Assembly: GCA_038373885.1 (NCBI GenBank)
Contig: JAWZYV010000674.1
Span: 296,061-360,060, forward strand
DNA length: 64,000 bases
Source of the DNA: Cheiracanthium punctorium
Lineage: Eukaryota; Arthropoda; Arachnida; Araneae; Cheiracanthiidae
Direction of reading: 5' to 3'
Shown: piece by piece, positions 45,561-57,554 of the stretch
Position numbering within the stretch: the first letter of the stretch is position 1
Layout: every line of letters begins with the position of its first letter
Position numbers and translations under genes: made by a program
Notes under the pieces: generated by a model
The model's input: only the letters and a program-made list of their open reading frames with translations
What the model was told of the DNA's origin: nothing
The model's database searches: none

Positions 45561-46702
45561 CCCCCTGTAAATTTTAAACACAAAATAAATGAGAAAAAAA
45601 TAATGACATAAATACAAAACTAATGCATAAATAAAAGAATAATAATACAAAAGAGGCTGGTGGAATTTTAGAAATTTATTAATGTGGGGCTCCTATTTCA
45701 TATACATATGAGGACGTAGCTGTAGGAGGAGCATATCAAAATGTGTCTTCCCTATTCTAGGAGTTAATTGTAGTTTAGAAAGTGTTAGGTCGTCTGATAT
45801 TTGTTACAAATTAAGTTGGATATTTTCTAAGGAAGCAATTTTTCATTCCGCAAAACGATCCTGAGAATTATTGCTCATAAAAGAATTCTATAAAGGAAAA
45901 GAAAAAAAAAGAACAAAGATAATCGTTCCGATAGTTGTGACAATATAATACAGAAATAATCATTAAAAATTGTTAAATAAACATTAAACCACCAATCTTT
46001 TGCTTATCTACCTGTTTCCGAAAATTAAGTAAACTTATTTTAATGATTTGCAATTTTTTTAAAAGTCGTTTTAGGAGAGGGAGGCACACTTGATGTGCTC
46101 CTCCTGTAACTATGCACCCGCTGTTTTAACAAATTTGAAAGAAAAAATAATATGTTAATTATATTTAGGATAGCCGTACATGTTTTGATATACATGCATT
46201 GCAAGTGTGCACTGAAAAAATTGCAGCTTTTTATTTATTTGAATGCGCATGGGATATTTTGAAAAAGATATTGAATACGTATTTTTTCAAAACGTATTTA
46301 CTTCAAAAATTTTTAACATTGGATTCACTTTATATGAAGATATATAACTGCACTGTGCAAAAATTTTTTTCTGTATCACGTCAGAACCAAGATTTAAAGC
46401 ATTCTTAAAACTGTATTTTTTATGAAATTGGGGGTATTTGGCGAGGCCTTTATTTGGGGGCTCTGACTATTTTCGAATGAATTTTCAATTTGAGATACTA
46501 ATATCCAAGGTATATTATAGGATAAAATGAAAAAATTCGCTGAAGCACCTCTGAACCAGTCACAGTCGAGACAATAAAGTGGCAAAAATGGCCCTAAATT
46601 ACTTCTACGTCACTCGTCAGGGGTACTTTGACCCCCCATAACTCCAAGAGACCAAACTAAAAGAGGTAAATCATAAATATTTCACATTTGTTCTTTCCTT
46701 GG
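45561..46702. other. AT-rich DNA, nothing recognised
   Basis: Only short, motif-free frames. Confidence 0.35.
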
Positions 46703-46710
46703 GAAAGGCA

Positions 46711-46880
46711 CAGTGGCAGATTAATGCAAGTTTGTCGGGGCGGGGGGGTGGTTAGTTTGTCAGTGGGGGCGGTTAGTTAGAAGATTTAATATACATCCAT
46801 CTTATGGAAGTAAAATAGGATCTTTTACATTAATTTCTTTTTACTAGGGGGGAGGTAGCCCCCACTTTAATCCGCCCTTG
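46711..46880. mobile_element. hAT-type MITE, 170 bp
   Basis: The ends are CAGTGGCAGATTAATGC and, reverse-complemented, CAAGGGCGGATTAAAGTG. Flanking 8-mers gaaaggca and gtaaggca match at 7 of 8. G-rich and C-rich tracts lie just inside the ends. Confidence 0.72.
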
Positions 46881-46888
46881 GTAAGGCA

Positions 46889-48140
46889 ACACAAGAAAAA
46901 AAAATTCATGAAATTCTGAAATAGTGATGGAAACGCCCTGCCTGATTTGCCCCTGCAATGCCTCTTAAAGACATTTAATTTTGTATTTTTAGTATTAATG
47001 GAAATGTAAACCTTTGTGTTAAACAACTTTTTATGTGATTTAAGATTAAGGAACTGACAGTTTTCAATTTTAAGCTCTGTTGTTGAGAGTCTTTGACTAA
47101 ACAAGAATCTGAGAGGTGGCTGCTAATCTAGGTTAAGCAAGTCAACGGATGAGTTTGCGTACGTAAAAAACGAGGGAGAAAGTGAAATGGAGCAGATGCG
47201 AACGCTCAAAATTTCATGTTAACCGAAGAAAATCAAATCTGTACGCGAATGAACAGCATTTAAAACTGATATTGATTTTCACAAAAGCAAAAGTTTTGTC
47301 CTAAAACAGGAACAAATTCATTTTTTCCTTCAAGATCTGGAATATGAATCGAAGTGATCATTCATATGCTGGTTAAATAGTATAAATGCTTAAAAGTTTT
47401 GGGTATTACTAACTATTAAAGCCAATAGATGGCAGTAGTTTCCGCATTCGAAATTAATATTAAGTAGCAAAATTTTGCTTAGTTTCTATGTTAAACATGT
47501 ATTTACTTCAATAATCGAAAACCTTTCTAAATTAATCCAGTACTTCATTTTTCATGCGCGAACGTCTCAATTTCTTATTTATATTTTACTTAGAATGAAA
47601 ATTATTGAAATAGTTACTGTGAACTCGAAAAATCCTTTTTTTGAAGAAAGTTATTTCAAATTTACAAAAAAGACGGTTGGGGGGATTTAGAAAATGACCT
47701 TACTTCGATGTTTGAAGCCAATTAAGATTTAAAACTTAGCCTGACACGCCAGACATAACTTTTTTTTTAATTAAATTATTTAACTAACAGTAAAAGTTTT
47801 AAAGAAGATAAAACAATTAAAGTCAATTTTAATATGATTAGCAACTTATGAACAAAGAATGGAAAATCGTTAGTTTTCATGTTAGCTTTTTTATTTTTTC
47901 TCAGTAAGAGAGATGAGCTAAACCAGTGATTCCTCAATATTTTTTTTCCCCTCAAACTTTTGAAAAATTAAAGCTGTATAAGAACTTCAAAGATTTTATT
48001 TAATCAAATCGTAATTCTATACTTGATTTTTACAAGACAAACTGTATCTGCATTATCTATTTTAGCAGCCCGTTTTCCTTTTTCTTTACCCTTTTCAAAG
48101 TAAACTTTCAGTAAAAGGGTTAGCTTTCGAGAGAAATATA
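46889..48140. other. AT-rich DNA, nothing recognised
   Basis: A 31-bp direct repeat beginning TTTTTTTCCCCTCAAACTTT lies here (about 47939) and again inside the next element (about 48209). Confidence 0.35.
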
Positions 48141-48142
48141 TA

Positions 48143-48933
48143 CAGGGTGTCTCAAAAACAACAACCTAGGCTTTTATTCCTTAAATATTGATCATGGACA
48201 TATACAATAAATTTTTTTCCCCTCAAACTTTTGAAAAATTAATAAAAATTAAAAATTAAAAAATTTTGAAAAATTAAAAATTGAAAAATAAAATTATTAA
48301 AAGTTACGTAGAAAAAAAACGATGCAGAATTTTATGGTATCAATTAAAATTTTCTTCAGCTTTAATCCAAATAAATACAAAATTTGAGTTTTTATACGAC
48401 CCCCGTACAAAAAAAAACACTAATAAAATGTGTCCCACACATTAATCAAGTGATGTAGAAAATTTCAGCCTTTCATCATAAAAATGCTAAGAGTTATGAA
48501 AATAAATATATGTTCAGGTAAACCACGTTTCAGTGGCTCTCGAAGAGAAAAAATCGCATCAGAAGATCGCGTTTCAGGGGCTGTACATAAATTACGAACA
48601 CATTGATTGCATAAATATATGCTTTTACTATTATTGGCATTGTATAACCCCTTACTAACTTTTTAAAACATATTTCTGAGAATATTTATGATGAAAGGCT
48701 GAAATTTTATGCATCACCTAATTAATGAGTGGAGCACATTTTAGTAACTGGAAATCTTTTTACGATGGCTGCATAAAATTTAAATTTTGTATTTAGATTT
48801 AATCTCCTGAAAATTTGAAATCCGTACAATAAAGTACTGTACCTTTTTTACGTAACTTTGTATTTATGTCTTGTATATGTCTGTGATCAATATTTAAGGA
48901 ACAAAAGACTGGGCCGTTTTTTGGTACACCCTG
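48143..48933. mobile_element. CAGGGTGT-family MITE, copy 1
   Basis: The ends CAGGGTGTCTCAAAAAC and, reverse-complemented, CAGGGTGTACCAAAAAAC extend into terminal inverted repeats of about 63 bp (shared TTCCTTAAATATTGATCA). TA flanks both ends, as in Tc1/mariner-type insertions. The interior shares blocks such as TTATACGACCCCCGTACAAA and CTCTCGAAGAGAAAAAATCG with the copies at 60048 and 61577. Non-coding. Confidence 0.75.
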
Positions 48934-48953
48934 TATATATATAGATATATATA

Positions 48954-49462
48954 TGTAAAGAATGGGCCTTACGCCATTCCTTGCTGAAATGATTGACACG
49001 ACTCCATTGGGGTTCTAGGTTGAATATTTTATTTCAAAGTTCGGACAGAGGGCAGGAGTCAGGCCGGCGACCTTTTAGCTTCGGGGCTATCTTCGTACAT
49101 CGCAGTCTAACAGCTAAAGCTGGAAGCTCCTGCAAAAGCTTCGCGTTCCAAACTCCTAAAAGCTAAGCTAAAACTCTAAAAGCTCCCAAAATTTCCGCGT
49201 TCTTGCTTAAATACTCCTTAGTTACTACACCTGCTGGCAGGGTGCAGCACGATCACGAAGGTGTTACTCTCAAACGTAATTAGTTAACTAGGTTGTCAAT
49301 CAAGACATGAGAAACACCTGCTTACCCAGAAGTTCTAAAAGTGCGTCGTAGCAAAGCCACAGAAAACTGAAACTACTGCTGAATCTACAATTTTACTCCT
49401 TATGGAACTTCAAAAAACGTCTCCGAACATAATATTTGTATGGCCGAGAAACAAACTTTACA
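48954..49462 (-). mobile_element. Solo LTR
   Basis: On the minus strand it begins TGTAAAGTTTGTTTC and ends CATTCTTTACA, the TG...CA ends of an LTR with a 7-bp terminal inverted repeat. A TATA-like GTATTTAAGC lies in its middle and an AATAAA (TTTGAAATAAAATATTC) about 65 nt from its 3' end, in the correct order for an LTR. No internal retroelement follows and no 5-bp target duplication is visible. Superfamily undetermined. Confidence 0.65.
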
Positions 49463-50159
49463 GTAAGAGTAAAAGATTAAAGAAGCTTTTTCAAATAACA
49501 TTAAATTAAATTAAGTTAAATTAGCAAAGTTTATTTTATTATTATATATATATATATATATATAATTAGAAAAATTTAAATTGAAAAAACCCCCCAAGCC
49601 AGTCATTGTAAAAACATCAAAACAAGGTAAAATGCATTGTCCTCATCAGAGGGGGAAATGCACAACAGTACACCATAGGTTTCAGACTCACAGCCTGAGA
49701 TTTTGCCAAGGTAATGTATTGTATTCAAGGCTGTAGTTTGCAAAGATTGATTTAAAATTATTAAAACAGTTTAAAGATATTTTTAAAAATATTTTTAAAA
49801 GTGCACTATATTAATTCAAAATATAAACTGTAACAGGCAAATCTCAGAGGTGTGACTCCTCCTTACCTATGGGAAAGAAAAGAAATATTATTACTTACAA
49901 ATCAAAAAAACGAAGAACAATCAATGCAAATGTACTACAAAACCAAAGAAACACGTTAAACTGTAGTTCCAAAATCCTGTAATTCGTTGTCCATTGCCTG
50001 TCCAATCCGCGTGTAGAAGACCTGTTGCCATTCATCAACTAAAAGCACGTCCCTGAGGTTCTAGTCTGTATTAAGAGCACTCTGTGGGCTTTGGTGCAAG
50101 TGTGTCATTTGTCAAGAGATTTCTACAACGCATAAACTAGTGAAAATGTAAAGGAAGGA
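49463..50159. other. Flank of the Penelope-like element
   Basis: An AT microsatellite lies at about 49543-49563. On the minus strand, 49635-49655 contains CTCTGATGAGGAC, but no matching GAAA core follows. This is probably the 3' part of the retroelement. Confidence 0.35.
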
Positions 50160-52232
50160 TTAATACCAGGGATTCAGGCTATAATCAAAACTTTTTAAAT
50201 ATCTATTGATGAATTCAAGTGGAAAATTATTTGTATAAAATAATTTGGCTGCTAATAAATATATATTATAATTTAAAAGATCTTTATTATTGCATAAGCG
50301 ATAGTATCTGATAAGTTGGTTGATCAAAATGTTAGCAAAGACTTTTTTGTGAATATTTGAGGACCAATGAGGTAAAGATATAGCTTCAAAATTGAAATTA
50401 TTTCTTTTATCAAAAATGTTTATGTGTAAGGTATTGTTAAATAAATTTATATCTAGATCTAAGAAGGTAACAGAATTAGAATTAGAGTAAGCTGGTTTAA
50501 GGTTAAGTGTGCTGGGATAAATTAAATGTTTGATATCATTAAAGTTTCCATTGACGACAAGAATGTCGTCAATGTAACGGAACACTGCAAAATTCAATGG
50601 ATTATTACTGAAAAAGTTATATTCATAGAAAAATAAATAAATATTAGCAGCAGTACTTGAGTAGTTAGTGCCCATTCCTATTCCTTTAGTTTGGCGATAA
50701 ATGATTGAATTAAATAATATGAAATTATTGTGAAGACAAAAATTGGAAATAGTAACAAAAAATTCTCTATTAATATTTAGTTCATGTTCTATGTTAAAGT
50801 GGTCAAAAACATTTAGTAAAGTTCTATATAAATCATCAATTGGAATGCTTGTGAAAGGATTTTCAAAATCAAAAACCTGTAACATAGAAATATTCACATT
50901 TTTTAACCAGTGTATAAGAGAAAAACTATTTTTAATGGACCAAAAACCAGTATTGATAGAAAAATTTGAATCCAGTAAGTCATAAATTTTACAAAGAGTT
51001 TTTTGAAAAATATTGTTAATATTATAACCTATTGACCTTCTTGTGTTGCATATGTATCTAAAAGTAATGGGATTTTTGTGAAATTTTGGTAAGGCATATA
51101 AATTCGCTAGTTTATTGTTTTTATTTATATTGAAATTAATTTTTTTGGAAAAAGCAGAATTTTTTTTTATAATCGTTGAGAGATTGTTATTTACTTTTGT
51201 ATAGACATTACTATTATTGAGTTCATTATGTACTGTGTTAAAATAAAAAAGTTTACAAATTATGGCAAAGTTATTGGAGGCTTTATCAACAGGACAAAAA
51301 ACAAACTTATTTTTGTAATCTTTTATAATGTTAGAAAATTTTTTATTGAAAATTATATAATCATCTGTTTTTGTATTAGCATAATTATTTAGAAAATCTG
51401 ATTTGAAAAAATTGAATAATAAACATTTCCATTCATTGAAGGCTTGTGGTGGAATATTGTATTTATAGCTAAGTTTTAAAATAAAGTCGTTTAGATTTGT
51501 ATTAAAAGATTTTTCTAAAAAGGCTATTTTCATTTTAGTATTGATTCTGTGTTTACTTCCAAAACTCATAATATTTCTTAATTTATAGTGTTTAATTATA
51601 TTAAGATTGCCAGTGATTACATGATTAAAATTTGAATCAAAAAATTCAGTGTTTTTAAATTCATCGCAAAAGCATTTTAAATTATTGTTCTCTTCAAGAA
51701 CTTTTTTATAATTAAAAAGTAGACTTCCCAAAGAGTATGTACCTGTATTTGTAGGAATAATATTGCAATTTTTTATAGGGAAGACATCTGTAGTTTTTTG
51801 TATCATATCATGGATGTTGAGATTATTAAAGCTTTTTTGTAGAAAATTTATGACTAGATATTCATTATGGTAGGTAGTAATGTTATTTTTAAGTTTAAAA
51901 TATAAAAGATCTTTAAGTAAAGCAGCAAATTGTTCATTTAAAAAATTAAAATTATCATAGTGTTTAAGTATTTTTTTGATGGTGCTATTTTTAAGTTTAA
52001 ATAGTTCATTTTTGACATATAAAACATTGTTATCTTTGATAAATTTGTTATGTAAAGTTTCAATCCAGATGTTTGGAATTATATCATTAAATTGTTTAGA
52101 AAAGCATTTTGAACCTCTCTTTCCCCTATTTATAGTTTTTCTATCTGAAAAAAGCAAAAAACAGGTATAAAAGTTATCAATATTTTTAAGATCTATATTG
52201 TTTAGGTATGTGTTAACTCCATATGGAAACAA
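50160..52232 (-). CDS. Penelope-like reverse transcriptase, open but lacking an ATG
   Basis: The frame runs 690 codons here and stays open 28 codons further upstream (to 52316), yet its first in-frame Met is at residue 143, so the true start may lie in a lost or spliced 5' exon. RT motifs: CPVDKASNNFAIICK (313-327), LYALPKFHKNP and FRYI (378-394), FDFENPFTSIP with the first catalytic Asp (454-464), GIGMGTNYSSTAANIYLFFY (517-536), FRYIDDILVV with catalytic DD (551-560) and FLDLDI (590-595). A conserved tail with LPHWSSNIHKKVF and INQLIRYYR follows. This motif set fits Penelope-like elements. No GIY-YIG endonuclease is recognisable. Strong A/T codon bias (many Asn, Lys, Ile, Phe) matches local composition. 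Confidence 0.82.
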   Translation of the reverse strand: MFPYGVNTYLNNIDLKNIDNFYTCFLLFSDRKTINRGKRGSKCFSKQFNDIIPNIWIETLHNKFIKDNNVLYVKNELFKLKNSTIKKILKHYDNFNFLNEQFAALLKDLLYFKLKNNITTYHNEYLVINFLQKSFNNLNIHDMIQKTTDVFPIKNCNIIPTNTGTYSLGSLLFNYKKVLEENNNLKCFCDEFKNTEFFDSNFNHVITGNLNIIKHYKLRNIMSFGSKHRINTKMKIAFLEKSFNTNLNDFILKLSYKYNIPPQAFNEWKCLLFNFFKSDFLNNYANTKTDDYIIFNKKFSNIIKDYKNKFVFCPVDKASNNFAIICKLFYFNTVHNELNNSNVYTKVNNNLSTIIKKNSAFSKKINFNINKNNKLANLYALPKFHKNPITFRYICNTRRSIGYNINNIFQKTLCKIYDLLDSNFSINTGFWSIKNSFSLIHWLKNVNISMLQVFDFENPFTSIPIDDLYRTLLNVFDHFNIEHELNINREFFVTISNFCLHNNFILFNSIIYRQTKGIGMGTNYSSTAANIYLFFYEYNFFSNNPLNFAVFRYIDDILVVNGNFNDIKHLIYPSTLNLKPAYSNSNSVTFLDLDINLFNNTLHINIFDKRNNFNFEAISLPHWSSNIHKKVFANILINQLIRYYRLCNNKDLLNYNIYLLAAKLFYTNNFPLEFINRYLKSFDYSLNPWY

Positions 52233-52263
52233 AGTTCTGTGTTTTAAAATATTTAAGTTTTCT

Positions 52264-52314
52264 TTATGTAATCTATCATTTAAATCATCATGATTGAAAT
52301 GATAGATTACATAA
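52264..52314. repeat. 51-nt near-perfect palindrome at the 5' edge of the RT frame
   Basis: Arms of 18 nt (TTATGTAATCTATCATTT and its exact complement) enclose 15 nt that are themselves palindromic apart from one pair. It sits just upstream of and partly within the open frame. Confidence 0.85.
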
Positions 52315-52319
52315 TTTTA

Positions 52320-53038
52320 ATTTATTGTTATTCTATATATATTTAACTATATTAATATACCTGGATACTCTTAAGTATAATAATATTACCATTTAGTATT
52401 TGGCAACTCCTATACTTTCTTCTTTCCACTTTTCCACTTTTATTTTGTGGCAACACCATTTTTCACTTTTTACAATTCTTAACATTGGCAACACATATTA
52501 TTTAAATGAGTTATCCATGTGCTCAAGGTCTGGTATGTAGATTTATAATTGCTATTTCTATTTTTTGTTATCTTTTTGATTTCTTTTTTCCTTTATATAG
52601 TAGGGTAGGGCCCAGAACGTGTGGAGTTAATATCTCTCTTGATATGCCACACAACCGAAACCCTACTATTTTGTTTGCTTTTAATTACAATCCACTGTTT
52701 GTGGTCCCTGAAGATGGTGACAGTGGTTATAATTTCCGTTCTTTTCTATTTTCACATTAATTCTTGCACTTTATTTGGCTTAGCTTTTATTTTTATTTAT
52801 TTATTTTCTTTTCAAAATGTGGTTTCTAATTCTTGCTTAAAGCTGTTATATTTATATGCGAGGTATGTCTTATTTGCAGTATGTTTTATGTTTTACTTAT
52901 TAGTTATATTCTATTCTGTTTGTCTAGCTGCAGTTGCGCGTTACAAATAGGATATCTTCTAAATATTTAATTATGGATGGTTGATTTGACTTTATATGCC
53001 ATTTTTTTGCATTTTTAATTAGATATATATATTAATAT
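52320..53038. other. 5' flank of the Penelope-like element
   Basis: At 52691-52725, CCACTG and CAGTGG can pair around CCCTGAAGATGG, a motif resembling the hairpins of Penelope-like termini. The rest is AT-rich. Confidence 0.3.
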
Positions 53039-55200
53039 TAGGGTGGCCCTTACTTTTCAACTTATTAAAAATTTTGCTCCTTATCTTGTTTCAATCATCA
53101 AAAAAACGCGCTGTGTAAAATTTTAGCTCAATTGGACAATAACAAGGCAACCCTCATTGTCGATGAAGTTTTGAAGTTCAGAAAAAAGTAATTTTTTCCA
53201 GATTGTTGTTTTTTAATTTTAATTATTTTATGTGTAACCATTGTAAGAACTAATAATGGAAATTATTGCATGTTTTATTTAACTTAATCGGTACAAGGTG
53301 TTTTTTACTGCTATTATTATTATTATTATCATCACAATCTAAGGTAAACAATTGGGTATTCTAAATATTGTTTTGGCCGCAAAGCCACCTAAACACAAAA
53401 ACGCATAACAGTGATCAAAACGTTTTTCCCAAGAGCTCTGAAGCGCATTGCAGAGGAAGCTATTAGGAGAAAAAGAACTTATGAAGAAATGGAACAACAT
53501 TTTCCTGTTCATCAGCTTTGTACATCAAAAACTAAGCAGCCACCCAACACTAAGCAGCCTAAGTAGTGAAGGTGTCAACGACAGTAATGTTTCCTCTGTC
53601 ATCGTTCAGAAATTATTTACAACGTCATCAACAGCAACAGTTCCAGTAACTCCAGATACACTGCAGTTTTTTACTCCCTGTCTGTCTGAAGTTTTTAACA
53701 GATGCAAAATCAGTGATAGAAATTCAGTTTAGATATTAATTGCCGCGTATGATGCTTTTGGACGTGATCTTGAAAACCTAGTAATAAATCGCACTTCTTT
53801 TCAAGCCCTTAGAAACAAATTAGAGAAGAAGGATACAGAGAAATTCGACACCAAATTAACTTAAGCACTGTCAAGGATTAGTGCTGCACTGGAATGGAAA
53901 GCTACTACCGACACTTACAGGTATTGAAAAGGTCGATAGACTTGCAATAATTGTAATTTTTCAGGGCAAGAACAATTGCTGGGAGTTCTTGAAATATCAG
54001 CTTCTTTGGGAGAAATTCAGGCTATGGCTATTTATCAAGCAGTTGAAAAGTGGCACAATTCAGGCACTTTGCTGTGATACGACAGCAAGCAACACAGGTC
54101 GAATGAATGGTGCCTGTTTAAACCTAGAAAAGCTTTTCAGTCATAACTTATTATACCTCCCTTGTCATCATCACTTTTTTGAATTAGTTTTGAAGAGCTG
54201 TTTTGACTCATTCTTCGGTCCAACTTCTGGTTCAGACATGGCACTTTTTAAAAGATTTTAAAAAACCTTTACAAAAATCGACAAAAGCTTTTACATAACT
54301 GGTAGTAATGATATACCCGATGATGTCTGCTCTACCATTCTTGAATTTCTTGAACATATTTCTGAACATGCAGCAGAAACAACAGCGAGATGATTACCGA
54401 GAATTATTGGAGCGAACAACGATCTTTCTTGGCGGCATTCCGAAGAATGGAATATCGTTTCGTACACCAGGAGAAGTCTTGCTATGTGGATGTCAAAAGC
54501 AATTTATGCGTTTAAGATATATATGTTTCAAAATCAATTTCAATTATCTGACAAGGATTAAAAACTCTTTATAGAAAGAATCTGCATTTACCTTGATAGA
54601 GTGTACTTTCGGGCTTGGTTTCTTTCATCAGAAGCAATTAAAGCACCTTATCATGATTTCCTATATTCATGCTTCAACTGATAAACTACCAGGATATTGA
54701 CCCAGAAATTGCTACGGCTACTGCTAAAAAATTTTGTAATCATCTCGGGTACTTTGCTCTTGAAACTGTGGCTTTCTCATTATTTGATGAGAATGTTCCA
54801 ACATCAGTTGGAAAATGTATGGCTCAAATTATGCTAAAAGCAGGCAAAGACGAAGAAGAGGAATAACAAAAAAATCAGTTGAAGAAGTACATTCTGTACC
54901 GAAATGATTTTTCTTTTTGTAAAAACAACGAATTTTCGTCTTTTGTAACGCTTGGTACAAAGTCTTTCTTCACAAGATTTTCTGTTTAGCACTGATTTCC
55001 TCGGCAAAGATCCTTCAACGTGGAAATTTGATCCTAGTTATAAAAGTGGAATAGAAAAATTTCAGAATTTAGTTGTTGCAAATGACGTTGCAGAAAAAGG
55101 TTTCAGAATTAATCAGAATTATTACAACAAATGTTCTCACAAAAGATGAAACTGAGAAATAATTTCTTTTACAAATCGTTGCTAAACGTCGAAAAACTAT
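53039..55200 (+). pseudogene. Decayed hAT-like transposase gene
   Basis: Several frames together outline one protein: HWNGKLLPTLTG and KVDRLAIIV (about 53883-53955), then QALCCDTTASNTGRMNGAC, and LPCHHHFFELVLKSCF, resembling the catalytic-Asp and CxxH regions of hAT transposases. DDYRELLERTTIFLGG, DIDPEIATATAKKF, and near the end KFQNLVVANDVAEKGFR with TKDETE follow. I recall this as an abundant unnamed arthropod family. The hAT link is inference from the D and CxxH spacing. At least five stops or frameshifts make it dead. The left edge may be TAGGGTGGCCCTTACTT (53039). CTGTGTAAAATTTTAGCT (about 53110) has a partial inverted match at about 55615. Confidence 0.6.
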
Positions 55201-56232
55201 ACAACTGCTACTAAATCCTCTTTTAGGGAAAATAATGCAAAATTCATTGTTCGTTAAAATTATGCTTTATTTATATTTTGGTTAATTATATTTACACAAA
55301 TAATTGCTTTAAACAAAAATGCGTTTCTCTTATAGAAGTGTGCTTCTGTAAAACAAAAAATAAATAATAATAATTGAGAAATTTTTCATGATATTCCAGA
55401 AATGTTTAAAACTAACTAATGAGAAATGTGATTCAGAATATTTTTAAACATTTGCTGGTGTTGCTTGCATATGCCCACATCAATTTATATAAGAAGAAAA
55501 ACAGAAGTTTGTCGGAACAGGGAAAACTATACTGTTTTTGAACACAGTTAATTGTTGCATAGACTATGTTCAAACTTCAAGGCGTTTGAGGGTCACCTCA
55601 AAATTCTCCGATTAAGCATAAATTTTACAGAGTCCCCTTTTTTACTGATTGGAAAAGGATTAGGCGTTGGGAGAAGCAAAATTATAACTTTAAGAAAATT
55701 GCACATAGTAGTATATATGTTACGGTAAAAGTAATAAACTGGTGCTTATATATAATAACCGGTAATTATGCATAATCACCACTAAATACGGTAAATATGA
55801 TAAATTTTTGAAAATTTATCAAATTAACCGGTTTGTTTGCATAATTCCCAACTCGTAATGGTAAATGTGATAAATATCATGACTGACTAGGCCAGTAGAA
55901 TAGAGTGCAGTTTTTTTGGTGTGTAGTTACTACTCAGAAGGATATTTTTTCGTTGGACACTATGGCGTAAGAGACCACGAATTACATTATTTTATATTTT
56001 ACAATTAAAAAGTCAATAAATGGTTATTTTAAGTCACATACATTTATTTAGTCTGAACGAAATTTGAATATGGGACTGACAGGTGTTGTGAAATAAATAC
56101 AATTTACATGAACTTGTACAGAACAGTTGCACATAAAAAAAAAAAAACTAAGCCCATATTCAAAGAAAAAAAATCATTTTTTTTTCAAACAACGTTAAAT
56201 ACCATTACTACTAATTCCTAAATATTTTAAGT

Positions 56233-56683
56233 TTACTTATTTAAGCATATTAGACTGTTATGACATTTAGCATTACAAAGTTTGCCAGATTTTTTACATT
56301 TGCATTTATCAGACTCGCATTGTCCCTTACAAACACATCGCTGATATCCCTGACCTCCAGAAACAGATGTCTTTCTAACGCATTCTCGAAGTGATATTGC
56401 TAGATCTGGAACATCGTCAAGCAAAATAAATTTTTCTTCACAAATTGTGAATTGATTTCTGGTATACAACTGTGAAAGTCTTCCTTGTTTCATTCCTAAG
56501 AAGGAACTGATAAAACTGATAACTGACTGATAAAACTCTTCATTTTGAACTTCTAATATCACCGCTAATAAATTTCGGGGATCACTTCTTGCTGTGTGAA
56601 TGTCTGGTATTCGTTGTTTCACTGCGTCACCAACTTTACCAGCAGGAAATTTAAGATTTGAAACCTTCGCTATATTATAATAA
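56233..56683 (-). pseudogene. C-terminus of a KRBA2/Ginger-type integrase-like transposase
   Basis: The open segment (about 150 codons, no start) reads KVSNLKFPAGKVGDAVKQRI, then IPDIHTARSDPRNLLAVILE and LSQLYTRNQF. It ends in a cysteine cluster with CVCKGQCESDKCKCKKSGKL and CNAKCHNSLICLNK. This is the order seen at the C-terminus of KRBA2-like and Ginger transposases: a beta-barrel-like domain, then a CXC-type Cys-rich tail. The integrase core with its DDE residues is gone, replaced by non-coding DNA, so the element is dead or non-autonomous. Its position inside matching TIRs supports the assignment. Confidence 0.72.
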
Positions 56684-57233
56684 TATTAACTAATTTGGAA
56701 TTAAAACGCTCAAGCATACCAGACATTATTCAATATTAACACGCTTTTATTAGTTTCACCTGTATGTTTGTTTGTAACCGACTCCTTTGAACTCGATTTT
56801 GACCCACTTTAAACGGTCAGATTTAATTTAAACTTTGTAGACTTATCAAGGACCGATGACAATACAATAATTTGATAAATTTATCCCATTATCCTGTTTA
56901 GGATCGTCAGGATTAGTCATTTTCTTAGAGATCCTTTGCGTGAGAGCGAGAGAGATGGAGCAAGCGCGCGGACTACGCATGCGTAACATTTCGGCACTCG
57001 GCTCAGCACAATGGAGTAGAACCCCTCTCTCTATTGGTAACTGTATTCAATGGTATGTTTGGGTTTTTGAAATCCAGATGGCAAATCTAAAAATTTTACC
57101 TCAATATTGTTACATGGATGCTTGTGTTTGTTGTAGTCGTTACGAAACTTGTTTTTTAATTAGAAACCTATTTTTCCTTTTTAGTAAGGAAGGTAGCATT
57201 TAACTGCAGATTAATTAATACTTTGGTGCACAG

Positions 57234-57389
57234 CAGGGGCGTATCCAGAGGGGGGATGAGGGGGTTGCTGCCCCCCCCAAAATGGGGCTCTTTACTTAGC
57301 TTAGAATTTGATATTTAGCTTATAATTGAACTCTAGCTTTAAATTTGATACCCAGCTCACCCGGAAGTAAAATCCTGGCTACGCCACTG
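57234..57389. mobile_element. hAT-type MITE, 156 bp, nested in the Ginger-like element
   Basis: The ends are CAGGGGCGTATCCAGAGG and, reverse-complemented, CAGTGGCGTAGCCAGG. Flanking 8-mers gtgcacag and gtacacag match at 7 of 8. Confidence 0.82.
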
Positions 57390-57554
57390 GTACACAGTGA
57401 AAATAAATTATCTCACAGTTTGTACTTTCCAACTTAGTGTCCCTAAGTATCTTTTGAGAGATATCGAAAACTAAAAATAAATTTTAAATAAATGCAGTTT
57501 AAAAAAACTAAAAAAACACGCTTTTATAGCAAATCGAACTAAAAAGTGAAAAAT

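Noticed and set aside
49635..49660. Hammerhead ribozyme from CTGATGAG on the minus strand
   Set aside because: No GAAA box or stem II follows within a plausible distance.
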